From positions 1 to 11,276 of the forward strand of contig CAZYYO010000071.1 of the NCBI GenBank assembly GCA_964650965.1: a stretch of 11,276 nt of DNA. The letters are read 5' to 3'. The DNA is from CAZYYO01 sp964650965 (GTDB lineage Bacteria > Bacillota > Clostridia > Lachnospirales > Lachnospiraceae). Under the pieces are notes generated by a model. That model was not told where the DNA came from. It made no database searches and worked only from the letters and a program-made list of their open reading frames with translations. The stretch's first letter is position 1. Every line of letters begins with the position of its first letter. Below, one piece after another: positions 1 to 6,253 of the stretch. A program made the translations under genes and the position numbers.

Positions 1-164
1 AGGAAGGCTTTTAGCATACGAAGAGGCAGGCTTGCTTTTGGCGTTACTTCTTCTACATAATCCTGATAAGCATTCTGCCGTCTGTTTTCTGTAATATTTT
101 CCTGCATGACAGTATTTAAGGCTTCTTCCTTTTGGGTAAGCTTGGGTTCATCGGACTTGGTCAT
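1..164 (-). CDS. spoVAC: Stage V sporulation protein AC, N-terminal part (runs off the left edge)
   Basis: The minus strand opens with ATG at 164-162 and stays open for 54 codons to the window edge, so only the N-terminus is visible. An AAAAGGAGAA ribosome binding site lies at 171-180 (complement). After a polar, charged leader of about 30 residues comes the stretch YQDYVEEVTPKASLPLRMLK (residues 34-53). It matches the start of SpoVAC as I remember it: a Y-x-x-x-V ... PK stretch just before the first membrane helix. SpoVAC is an inner-membrane subunit of the SpoVA channel, which moves Ca-dipicolinate into the forespore and out at germination, so the host is probably a spore former. The gene is divergent from the esterase at 378. 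I found no convincing sigma-G promoter upstream. The call rests on a short stretch; another SpoVA-family protein is the main alternative. Confidence 0.72.
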   Translation of the reverse strand, partial: MTKSDEPKLTQKEEALNTVMQENITENRRQNAYQDYVEEVTPKASLPLRMLKAF

Positions 165-298
165 AGTGTGTTCTCCTTTTGGTGCGATCATATTTCCAGG
201 TTATCTCTGTGAGCATATCAGAAAAAAATAATCTGGAAGGCATATCTGTAGTATCTCCAGAAGAAGAGAGAATATGTATGGGAAATGTGAGAAATACA

Positions 299-327
299 TT
301 TCAAACAATTGGCTTCTATGGTAAAAT
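299..327 (+). promoter_or_regulatory. Weak candidate sigma-A promoter for the esterase/hydrolase unit
   Basis: TTTCAA (299-304) and TAAAAT (322-327) are separated by 17 bases. The -10 matches the consensus at five of six positions but the -35 at only three. A TTGGCT at 309-314 with a second TAAAAT at 334-339 has a 19-base spacer and is less likely. The site lies about 50 bases upstream of the esterase start in an AT-rich gap between divergent genes. No regulator site could be recognised. Confidence 0.3.
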
Positions 328-377
328 AATAAGTAAAATATACAGAAAAATATCACATCAGGAAGGGAAGGCAAATT

Positions 378-1274
378 ATGAGTTTAACAGCAGTCATGTT
401 TCGAAAAATGGCAGGAGCAGCAGACGCAAAAAGAGACGCAGGTCTTATGACACCAGAGGATATTCAAAGAGCAGATAATCTATGTTATATGGGGGATAAT
501 AACATTAATCATCTCTTAGATGTATATAATCCTAAGGGAACAACGACACCACTCCCTGTTATTGTAAGCATTCATGGAGGAGGTTATGTGTATGGTGATA
601 AGGATTTATATCAGTATTATTGCATGTCACTAGCGCAGCATGGATTTACCGTAGTGAATTTCAGCTATACCCTGGCACCAGCGGCCAAGTTCCCAACACA
701 GTTGACAGAGATTAATGAAGTATTTACCTGGATGACAAGGCATGCAGAGGAATATCATATGGACTTGAGCAATGTGTTTGTGGTAGGAGATTCTGCAGGA
801 GCTCAGCTGGCCAGTCAGTATGCAGCAATTTTTACGAATCCAGAGTATGCCAAGCTGTTTTCATTTACCGTGCCAACCGATATTCAGATGAGGGGATTAG
901 GTCTTAACTGTGGAATGTATGATATGATTCCCGGAGTATATGGAGAAGGTGGAGAGAAGGTTAATAAGCTGTACGTGGATTATATGGGAAAGGATCGGGA
1001 GCAGTTTCGTCCAATGCTTAAGGTTTTGGATTATATTACCAGTGCTTATCCGCCAGCCTTTGTTATGACCAGCCAATATGATTTCTTAAAAGAGAATGCT
1101 AAGCCTATGTGTGATTTCCTCACAGAAAAGGGAGTAGAGGCAGAATATCACCTTTATGGAGAAGAAGGACAGAAATATATGGCACACGTATTCCATTGTA
1201 ATATTCGTCTGGATGAAGCAAAGCAGTGTAATACAGATGAATGCGAGTTCTTTCAGAAGCATGTAGTGCAGTAA
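378..1274 (+). CDS. Alpha/beta-hydrolase fold esterase (BD-FAE / acetyl-esterase-like)
   Basis: This 298-residue protein has no signal peptide and is probably a cytoplasmic carboxylesterase that removes acyl (probably acetyl) groups from sugars or other small esters. The family marks are clear. The oxyanion-hole motif HGGG is at residues 66-69, and the nucleophile elbow GDSAG is at 137-141 with Ser139. Asp235 in the TSQYD segment is the likely acid. His270 in AHVF is the likely base, since the H-x-F pattern is usual for the HSL/BD-FAE group. Length is normal for the family. The start is set by a GGAAGGGAAGG purine run at 361-371 ahead of ATG 378. The next gene begins 31 bases downstream on the same strand and encodes a glycoside hydrolase, which fits removal of ester decorations from the same imported glycan. 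The true substrate cannot be read from sequence; a xylan acetyl esterase or a general lipase-like esterase remain possible. Confidence 0.85.
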   Translation: MSLTAVMFRKMAGAADAKRDAGLMTPEDIQRADNLCYMGDNNINHLLDVYNPKGTTTPLPVIVSIHGGGYVYGDKDLYQYYCMSLAQHGFTVVNFSYTLAPAAKFPTQLTEINEVFTWMTRHAEEYHMDLSNVFVVGDSAGAQLASQYAAIFTNPEYAKLFSFTVPTDIQMRGLGLNCGMYDMIPGVYGEGGEKVNKLYVDYMGKDREQFRPMLKVLDYITSAYPPAFVMTSQYDFLKENAKPMCDFLTEKGVEAEYHLYGEEGQKYMAHVFHCNIRLDEAKQCNTDECEFFQKHVVQ

Positions 1275-1292
1275 ATGATTTATCACAAACTT

Positions 1293-1300
1293 GGAGGAGG
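1293..1300 (+). promoter_or_regulatory. Ribosome binding site that fixes the hydrolase start
   Basis: GGAGGAGG sits 5 bases ahead of ATG 1306. An in-frame TTG at 1291 would lengthen the protein by five residues, but that codon overlaps this Shine-Dalgarno sequence and has no ribosome binding site of its own at a good distance. ATG 1306 is therefore the real start. Confidence 0.85.
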
Positions 1301-1305
1301 TATTT

Positions 1306-4002
1306 ATGAGTAAAAAAATTCAGGCGTTATTAGAAGGAAAAGGAGGAAATTATATTTTTCCATTTTTCTGGCAGCATGGGGAGACAGAGGAAGTGCTTCG
1401 TAAATACATGCAGGTTATTCACGATGCAAATATTGGGGCAGTGTGTGTAGAAAGCCGTCCCCATCCCGATTTCTGTGGCCCGCAGTGGTGGCATGATATG
1501 GACATTATTATTGAGGAAGCCAGAAAATATAATATGAAAATCTGGATTTTAGATGACAGTCATTTTCCAACCGGCTTTGCCAATGGAGCCATGAAGGAGC
1601 AGCCTGCAGAATTATTGCGTCAAAGCATTACCTGCAGACAATATCCGGCAGCACAGGGAGAAACGGTTACAATTTCAGCCCAGGATTTACATACAGCAGC
1701 ACCCTTTGAACCCAATATGATGGAGCAGATGATGATGCATAATTCAGCTGATGGAGCAACCAAGCAGTTTGATGATGACCGTATGCTTGGAGTATATGCA
1801 ATTCGCATGGATGGTATCAGTGGCTTTCAGGATGAGGACAATCGAATCAATCTAATGGATCAGGTGACTGCCGATGGTCTTACTTGGACGGCTCCAGAAG
1901 GTGAGTGGAAGATTTATGTGACACAGCTGACCCGTAACAGAGGACCTCATAGAGATTATATCAATATGATGGACAAGGAATCCTGTCAGGTGCAGATAAA
2001 GGCAGTGTATGAGCCTCATTGGGAGCACTACAGGGAGGAATTTGGCAAGACGATTGCAGGATTTTTCTCCGATGAACCGGAGTTAGGTAATGGACATTTG
2101 TACGAGCATGATAATGGAATGGGCTGCAAGGACAGCATGGATTTCCCATGGAGCCGTGAGCTGGAAGCCTTTATGGAGAATAAGCTGGGACCGGATTATC
2201 CTGCATACTTAGGACTGCTGTGGGAGAATGGCATTGATGATGAGGTGACAGCAGAAATTCGTTATCCCTATATGGATGTGGTATCCCGTCTGGTAGAACA
2301 GGACTTCTCCTACCCATTGGGCGAGTGGTGCCGCGCACATGGTGTGGAATACATTGGACATCTTATTGAAGATAATAATCATGATTCCAAGACCGGTTCT
2401 TCCCTGGGACATTATTTCCGAGGCCTGGCAGGACAGAACATGGCAGGTATTGATGATATTGGTGGTCAGGTTATGCCTGGACAGGAGGATGTGGATATTA
2501 AGCAGCCGCCGCTGCGAGACCGCAATGGTTCCTTCTATCATTATGGATTAGGTAAATTAGGAAGCTCAGCTGCTGCTATTGAGCCTTTAAAACAGGGCAA
2601 TTCCATGTGCGAGATTTTTGGAGCTTACGGATGGGCAGAGGGAGTTCGCCTGGAGAAATATTTAATTGACCACTTTATGGTGCGAGGTATTAACCATTAT
2701 GTTCCCCATGCATTTTCTGGAAAGGATTTCCCAGACCCGGATTGTCCACCACATTTCTATGCCCATGGACACAATCCACAGTATCGTCATTTTGGAGCAT
2801 TGATGGCTTACAGTAATCGTGTGCTGGAATTAATTAATGGAGGAACCCATACCGTGCCGGTAGCGGTGCTTTACCATGGAGAAAGCAACTGGATGGGACA
2901 GGCCATGGCTTCGGATCAGGTAGGTCACCAGCTGTATGATAACCAGATTGATTATGATTTCATTCCTCAGGATGTATTCCTTTCGGATAATCATTATCAG
3001 ATGTCTATTTCTAAGGGCAGCTTTACTGTAAATACCCAGAGCTATCAGGCCTTGGTTGTTCCTAAGCTTCAGTTTGTAACACCTCATTTTGCCAAAGGGG
3101 TGCAGGAGCTGCAGAAACAGGGCTTCCCAGTATTTTTTGTGGAAGAGATACCTGTGGTTGTTGGACAGGAGATAGCACTGGAAGGAACGGTGGTTACCTT
3201 AGATACGGTTGCACAGACAATTAGAGCTGCCAAGCTGGCAGAGGTGTCGATTACCCCGGCAAATAACCGTGTTCGCTATTACCATTACAATCATTCGGAT
3301 GGTGATACCATTTATATGTTCATCAATGAAGGGGACAGCGTATATCAGGGAGTGGTAAATGTAGCAGATACCAGAGCATGTCTGGAATATGATGCATGGA
3401 ACAATGAAATTCACACCATACAGGCGAAAGCAAATGAAGTGGGAACCACATTAGAGCTTACCATCGAACCATTAAAGAGCGTTCTGGTGGTATTTGATGC
3501 CAAGGAAAAGATAGAGGGATTATTGGCGCATGCAGTACCGAAGGTTACCTTAGAAGGTGAGGAGCTTACCATGAACGGTACCTGGACGAGAAGTATCTGT
3601 AAGAGCATCTCTTATCCGGAATTTGCAGAGAAGAAGGAAGTTACGATTCCAGATCAGATGGCAGAGGAATATCCGGTATTCTCCGGATTTGCAAGATATG
3701 AGAATACCTTTACTGCCACGGCAGGTAAGAAGTATGTGCTGGAGATTACCGATGCCTATGAAGGAGTAGAGGTATTTGTCAACGGAAAGAGCTTGGGTAT
3801 TCAGATTGTTCCAGACTATGTCTTTGACTTGAGCAAATATGTGGTAGATGGTACCAATGAGCTGGCAATTGAGGTTGCTACCACCTTAGAGAGAGAAACC
3901 TCCACCATTCCAAATCCATATGCCAAATATATTGGTGCAGATGATATTAAGCCAACCTGTCCATCAGGTATTAACGGTGAAGTGAAGCTGTTTGCACAGT
4001 AA
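1306..4002 (+). CDS. Large cytoplasmic glycoside hydrolase, GH106-like (rhamnosidase-related)
   Basis: This 898-residue protein has no signal peptide, so it should act on imported oligosaccharides. The N-terminal region (about 15-110) resembles the barrel start of GH106-type enzymes, with FFWQHGE (20-26) and WWHDMDIIIEEARKYNMKIW (61-80) followed by LDDSHFPTGFANG (82-94). FFSDEPE (253-259) and CEIFGAYGW (435-443) carry conserved-looking acidic residues; Glu257 and Glu436 are my candidates for the catalytic pair. A beta-rich region follows at about 630-730. The C-terminus (about 750-875) looks like a galactose-binding-type beta-sandwich, with NGTW near 757 and VFVNGKSLG near 823-831, as in GH2 and GH106 proteins. 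It sits 31 bases after the esterase gene and is closed by the terminator at 4033. No sugar transporter or regulator is in view. Glycosidase function is fairly secure; the family number and an alpha-L-rhamnoside substrate are inference, and a related unclassified GH family is possible. Confidence 0.7.
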   Translation: MSKKIQALLEGKGGNYIFPFFWQHGETEEVLRKYMQVIHDANIGAVCVESRPHPDFCGPQWWHDMDIIIEEARKYNMKIWILDDSHFPTGFANGAMKEQPAELLRQSITCRQYPAAQGETVTISAQDLHTAAPFEPNMMEQMMMHNSADGATKQFDDDRMLGVYAIRMDGISGFQDEDNRINLMDQVTADGLTWTAPEGEWKIYVTQLTRNRGPHRDYINMMDKESCQVQIKAVYEPHWEHYREEFGKTIAGFFSDEPELGNGHLYEHDNGMGCKDSMDFPWSRELEAFMENKLGPDYPAYLGLLWENGIDDEVTAEIRYPYMDVVSRLVEQDFSYPLGEWCRAHGVEYIGHLIEDNNHDSKTGSSLGHYFRGLAGQNMAGIDDIGGQVMPGQEDVDIKQPPLRDRNGSFYHYGLGKLGSSAAAIEPLKQGNSMCEIFGAYGWAEGVRLEKYLIDHFMVRGINHYVPHAFSGKDFPDPDCPPHFYAHGHNPQYRHFGALMAYSNRVLELINGGTHTVPVAVLYHGESNWMGQAMASDQVGHQLYDNQIDYDFIPQDVFLSDNHYQMSISKGSFTVNTQSYQALVVPKLQFVTPHFAKGVQELQKQGFPVFFVEEIPVVVGQEIALEGTVVTLDTVAQTIRAAKLAEVSITPANNRVRYYHYNHSDGDTIYMFINEGDSVYQGVVNVADTRACLEYDAWNNEIHTIQAKANEVGTTLELTIEPLKSVLVVFDAKEKIEGLLAHAVPKVTLEGEELTMNGTWTRSICKSISYPEFAEKKEVTIPDQMAEEYPVFSGFARYENTFTATAGKKYVLEITDAYEGVEVFVNGKSLGIQIVPDYVFDLSKYVVDGTNELAIEVATTLERETSTIPNPYAKYIGADDIKPTCPSGINGEVKLFAQ

Positions 4003-4032
4003 GTTGTACAGCGAAATCCTAGGAAAGAGTTG

Positions 4033-4080
4033 AAATATGCAGGTGTTCATGTTATGATAGCACCTGCATATTTTTGTTTT
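4033..4080 (+). terminator. Intrinsic terminator of the esterase/hydrolase unit
   Basis: AAATATGCAGGTG (4033-4045) pairs perfectly over 13 bases with CACCTGCATATTT (4061-4073). The 15-base loop can itself fold: TCAT 4047-4050 pairs with ATGA 4054-4057. A T-rich tract, TATTTTTGTTTT, follows. It begins 31 bases after the hydrolase stop codon and separates this unit from the riboswitch operon. The outer arm is nearly symmetrical in sequence and could also work on the minus strand. Confidence 0.85.
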
Positions 4081-4105
4081 GAAAAGATGCAAGAAAATTT
4101 AATAT
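4079..4105 (+). promoter_or_regulatory. Weak candidate promoter for the riboswitch operon
   Basis: TTGAAA (4079-4084) and TAATAT (4100-4105) resemble sigma-A boxes but are only 15 bases apart, which is short. The position is reasonable, just after the preceding terminator and just before the 5' end of the riboswitch. Transcription would start at about 4112, which would trim the 5' edge of the proposed P1 stem, so the true start may be slightly different. Confidence 0.35.
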
Positions 4106-4109
4106 TGGC

Positions 4110-4339
4110 ATTTATGAGATTTGAAGGATTAAAGAGATGTAACTGCAATCTGGAGATTAATAGGGAATCTGGTGAGAAACCAGAGCAACAGCCATTACTG
4201 TATTTGACCAGGAAAAGTATGGAGACCATTGGAGATGGAGAGAAAATGCTCCTATTCTGAGAAGGTATACTTTTCATTTCTGAATTGATGCATCATCAAT
4301 TGGGAATCAATCATAAGTCAGGAGACCTGTCCCATAAAT
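4110..4339 (+). promoter_or_regulatory. Cobalamin (AdoCbl-type) riboswitch aptamer
   Basis: The leader carries the known cobalamin-riboswitch core boxes in order. TTAATAGGGAA (4158-4167) is followed by a P3 hairpin, TCTGGT/ACCAGA (4168-4173 with 4179-4184). ACTGT is at 4197-4201, ACCATTGG at 4225-4232 and GAGAAGG at 4259-4265. The 3' signature AAGTCAGGAGACCTG is at 4315-4329. Three more helices support a folded RNA: ATTTATG/CATAAAT closing the element as P1 (4110-4116 with 4333-4339), GAAAAGTAT/ATACTTTTC (4212-4220 with 4267-4275), and AATTGATG/CATCAATT (4283-4290 with 4294-4301). The extended peripheral arms favour the large AdoCbl class. In Firmicutes such leaders shut off B12 synthesis or uptake genes when the coenzyme binds. 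The downstream terminator at 4473 gives it an outlet, and the controlled genes are the ECF/DUF4430 operon starting at 4548. Confidence 0.93.
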
Positions 4340-4352
4340 GATAAGAAAAAAG

Positions 4353-4392
4353 AAATTGTGATGCCAGCCTATGTGGACAATCATCACAATTT
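4353..4392 (+). other. 11-bp hairpin in the riboswitch expression platform
   Basis: AAATTGTGATG (4353-4363) and CATCACAATTT (4382-4392) are perfect complements across an 18-base loop. No T-tract follows, so this is not a terminator. It lies between the aptamer and the regulatory terminator and may act as a spacer, or provide a loop for a tertiary contact with the aptamer. Further on, GGGAGC (4407-4412) could pair with GCTCCT (4472-4477), the start of the terminator stem, making it a candidate antiterminator. A short TTAGGG/CCCTGA stem lies at 4437-4442 with 4451-4456. Confidence 0.55.
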
Positions 4393-4472
4393 ATATGCTT
4401 GGGCAAGGGAGCGTAGGTCTTATGAGAATGAAATCGTTAGGGATAGTATGCCCTGATATACATCATCAAAGG

Positions 4473-4501
4473 CTCCTCTGCTATGGCAGGGGAGTTTTTT
4501 T
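4473..4501 (+). terminator. Riboswitch-controlled intrinsic terminator
   Basis: CTCCTCTGC (4473-4481) pairs with GCAGGGGAG (4486-4494) over nine bases with one G-T wobble. A four-base TATG loop joins the arms, and seven T residues follow (4495-4501). It stands 46 bases before the first gene of the cobalamin operon and downstream of the aptamer, the usual place for a transcription-attenuating output. Ligand-bound leader would be expected to favour this hairpin. Confidence 0.88.
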
Positions 4502-4547
4502 GTACACCAGGCAGTTCATATTTCACATATTATAAAAGGAAATCGGT

Positions 4548-5312
4548 ATGAAGAAAATTGATATTAGAAAAATTGTTATCGTTATTGTAATTGCAGCCTG
4601 TGTCACAGGGGGAATTGCGGCCAGCAAAATCACATTTCCTCAGAATAGCACAGGTGTCACAACTGAAAATGGCAATCGTACCACCACATCCAAGGAGAAA
4701 GAAGGCACATCCCCTTCAGATGCTGCAAACAATCAGACAACGGACACACAGCAGGCGGATACTGCCAATCAGTCAAATAGTACAAACAAGTCAAATAACA
4801 CAAATCAGTCAAATATTGCAAGTGCGTCAAACAACGCAAATAATGCAAATAACGCAAACAATAAAAACAGCACAAATAGTAAAGACAACACAAATGCCAC
4901 AAATTCACCTAGCAGCAGCGAGAATCAACAGAAAATAAGCTGTACCTTAACCATCCGCTGCGACAGTGTCAGCGGCAATGGCCTGTTGACTGCAAATGGG
5001 CACCCGGAACTGGAAACCTACGCTTCTAATCCTCAGATTTTGTCTGTTTCGGTAGAGGTACCGGAAGGAAGCAGTGCATATGATGCATTAGTTCAGGCTT
5101 GTAAAGACAACAATATCCCCATAGAAAGCAGCTATACACCAGCATATAAATCATATTATGTTGAGGGTATTAACTATCTGTATGAGCGGATGGCTGGCAG
5201 CAGCAGTGGCTGGACCTATCAGGTGAACGGACAATCTCAAGGCTACGGTGCCTCTTCCTATCTCTTAGAAAAAGGGGATGTGGTGCAGTGGAATTATGTT
5301 ACCAGCCAGTAG
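4548..5312 (+). CDS. Surface-tethered DUF4430 (transcobalamin C-terminal-like) protein with a long Asn/Ser/Thr linker
   Basis: First gene after the riboswitch terminator, with AAAGGA (4535-4540) seven bases before the ATG. The 254-residue product has a basic N-terminus and a hydrophobic run (9-18) ending in IAAC, which reads as a lipobox with Cys18. It is probably a lipoprotein, though hydrophobicity continues past the Cys and a simple N-terminal anchor is possible. Residues 30-128 are polar and low in complexity, including 16 tandem three-residue units (72-119). The C-terminal domain (about 130-254) has the DUF4430 pattern: VEVPEGSSA (169-177), YVEGINYLYE (204-213), SGWTYQVNG (220-228) and KGDVVQWNY (242-250). 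DUF4430 is related to the beta-domain of intrinsic factor and transcobalamin. Expected role: an extracellular corrinoid-binding or docking protein held on a flexible stalk near the ECF transporter encoded next. Domain call is strong; the ligand is inferred from riboswitch control and operon partners. Confidence 0.82.
   Translation: MKKIDIRKIVIVIVIAACVTGGIAASKITFPQNSTGVTTENGNRTTTSKEKEGTSPSDAANNQTTDTQQADTANQSNSTNKSNNTNQSNIASASNNANNANNANNKNSTNSKDNTNATNSPSSSENQQKISCTLTIRCDSVSGNGLLTANGHPELETYASNPQILSVSVEVPEGSSAYDALVQACKDNNIPIESSYTPAYKSYYVEGINYLYERMAGSSSGWTYQVNGQSQGYGASSYLLEKGDVVQWNYVTSQ
4761..4904 (+). repeat. Degenerate 9-base tandem repeat encoding x-[S/T/A]-N units
   Basis: Sixteen consecutive 9-base units, many ending in CAAAT or CAAAC, encode the triplets TAN, QSN, STN, KSN, NTN, QSN, IAS, ASN, NAN, NAN, NAN, NKN, STN, SKD, NTN and ATN. 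Only two of the units (IAS and SKD) lack Asn in the third place. Because the unit is a multiple of three, gain or loss of copies would change stalk length without breaking the frame. It forms the extracellular linker between the membrane tether and the DUF4430 domain. Confidence 0.85.
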
Positions 5313-5365
5313 ACGGATGATAGAATCCGAAGAAATTCATTTGCAAAAGGAGGAAGGAGTCAACT

Positions 5366-6253
5366 ATGAACCTGGGAGAAAACAGTACCTTTATTACATA
5401 TCATCCTGTGAATAGCTTTCTATATTTCCTAATTATTATCCTGGCATCTATGTTCACACTTCATCCCATCTTCCTGCTGTTATCGGCTTTGGGAGCCTTT
5501 CTATATGGATGGGTGCTGGAAGGATGGCAGGATACCTGGCGTTACATGAAATACACCATATTGTTAATGTTAATTGTCATACTGGGAAATACCCTGCTAA
5601 GTCATAATGGAGTCACAGTCTTCTTCTATGTAAACAATAATGCCATTACCCTGGAAGCCATGTGTTACGGTGGAGCCATGGGATTGATGATAGCAAATGT
5701 AATTCATTGGTTTTCCATTGCTCAGATCATCTGTACGCAGGACAAATTCCTTTATCTCTTTGGGAAATGGTCTCCTTCCATCGCGCTGATGCTTTCTATG
5801 ATGTTTCGCTATATTCCTATTCTAAAAAAACGGTATCAAATGATCCATCAGGCACAGTATGCCATGGGACGAACAGGAAGAGGAGGAGCTGTGCAGCAGT
5901 TTATGCAGGCGGCAAAGGAAGCAGGTGTACTAATCAGCTGGTCTTTAGAGAATTCTATTGAGACTGCAGATTCTATGGAAGCCAGAGGGTATGGATTGCC
6001 AGGGAGAACTTCATTTCATTTGTTTCGATTTTCACAAAGAGATGTTTGGAATATACTTTTTCAGTTTTTGGTGGGAGGTATACTTGTTGCTGCCATTATG
6101 ATGGGACATGCAACTGCCTATTACTATCCTAAGATGATATTTCCCATAGCTAACAAAGAAACCATAGTAAGCATTGCAGCATTTATATGTATGCTTCTGA
6201 TGCCGGTACAGATTGATGTGAGAGGAGAACAAAAGTGGAAACGATTACAATAG
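5366..6253 (+). CDS. ECF transporter T component (EcfT/CbiQ-like transmembrane protein)
   Basis: This 295-residue integral membrane protein has hydrophobic helices at about 17-32, 34-50, 62-79, 99-121, 136-152, 230-247 and 264-280. The cytoplasmic coupling region before the last helices holds the T-component signature ADSMEARGYG (201-210), containing the Ala-Arg-Gly motif that docks into the ATPase grooves. It is the energy-transducing scaffold that links the ATPase to the substrate-binding S subunit. A doubled Shine-Dalgarno run, AAAGGAGGAAGGAG (5346-5359), precedes the ATG by six bases. Its end overlaps the ATPase start by 19 bases, so the two are probably translationally coupled. Because T, A and S genes are adjacent, this is a dedicated (group I) ECF module. 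Comparative work on B12 regulons uses the names CbrT/CbrU/CbrV for such predicted cobalamin ECF systems; which letter fits this subunit I cannot confirm here. Confidence 0.9.
   Translation: MNLGENSTFITYHPVNSFLYFLIIILASMFTLHPIFLLLSALGAFLYGWVLEGWQDTWRYMKYTILLMLIVILGNTLLSHNGVTVFFYVNNNAITLEAMCYGGAMGLMIANVIHWFSIAQIICTQDKFLYLFGKWSPSIALMLSMMFRYIPILKKRYQMIHQAQYAMGRTGRGGAVQQFMQAAKEAGVLISWSLENSIETADSMEARGYGLPGRTSFHLFRFSQRDVWNILFQFLVGGILVAAIMMGHATAYYYPKMIFPIANKETIVSIAAFICMLLMPVQIDVRGEQKWKRLQ

Noticed and set aside
165..300. Sigma-G promoter for the spoVAC gene on the minus strand
   Set aside because: A CATATTC resembling a sigma-G -10 is present, but no suitable -35 lies 16 to 18 bases upstream of it.
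179..478. Open frame of 99 codons overlapping the esterase start
   Set aside because: It has no ribosome binding site of its own, a basic low-complexity end read out of frame from the esterase gene, and no family features. The esterase frame, with a complete catalytic set, explains this DNA.
1291..1305. TTG start giving a five-residue longer hydrolase
   Set aside because: The codon overlaps the GGAGGAGG ribosome binding site of ATG 1306 and has no site at a suitable distance itself.
2209..2541. Minus-strand open frame of 110 codons inside the hydrolase gene
   Set aside because: It is a shadow of a strongly coding plus-strand gene, with no start signal and no recognisable motifs.
4030..4277. 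Open frames on both strands between the hydrolase and the DUF4430 gene
   Set aside because: They run through the terminator hairpin and the conserved boxes of the cobalamin riboswitch, whose RNA structure explains the sequence.
4761..4904. Possible CRISPR or other non-coding repeat array
   Set aside because: The unit is 9 bases with no unique spacers, stays in frame inside a gene, and encodes a regular tripeptide pattern.
4591..4938. Alternative-frame open frames, both strands, in the Asn-rich stalk region
   Set aside because: Their repetitive Gln/Ile/Thr or Tyr/Leu/Cys content is a by-product of the 9-base repeat read in other frames; the DUF4430 frame has the start signal and the recognisable domain.
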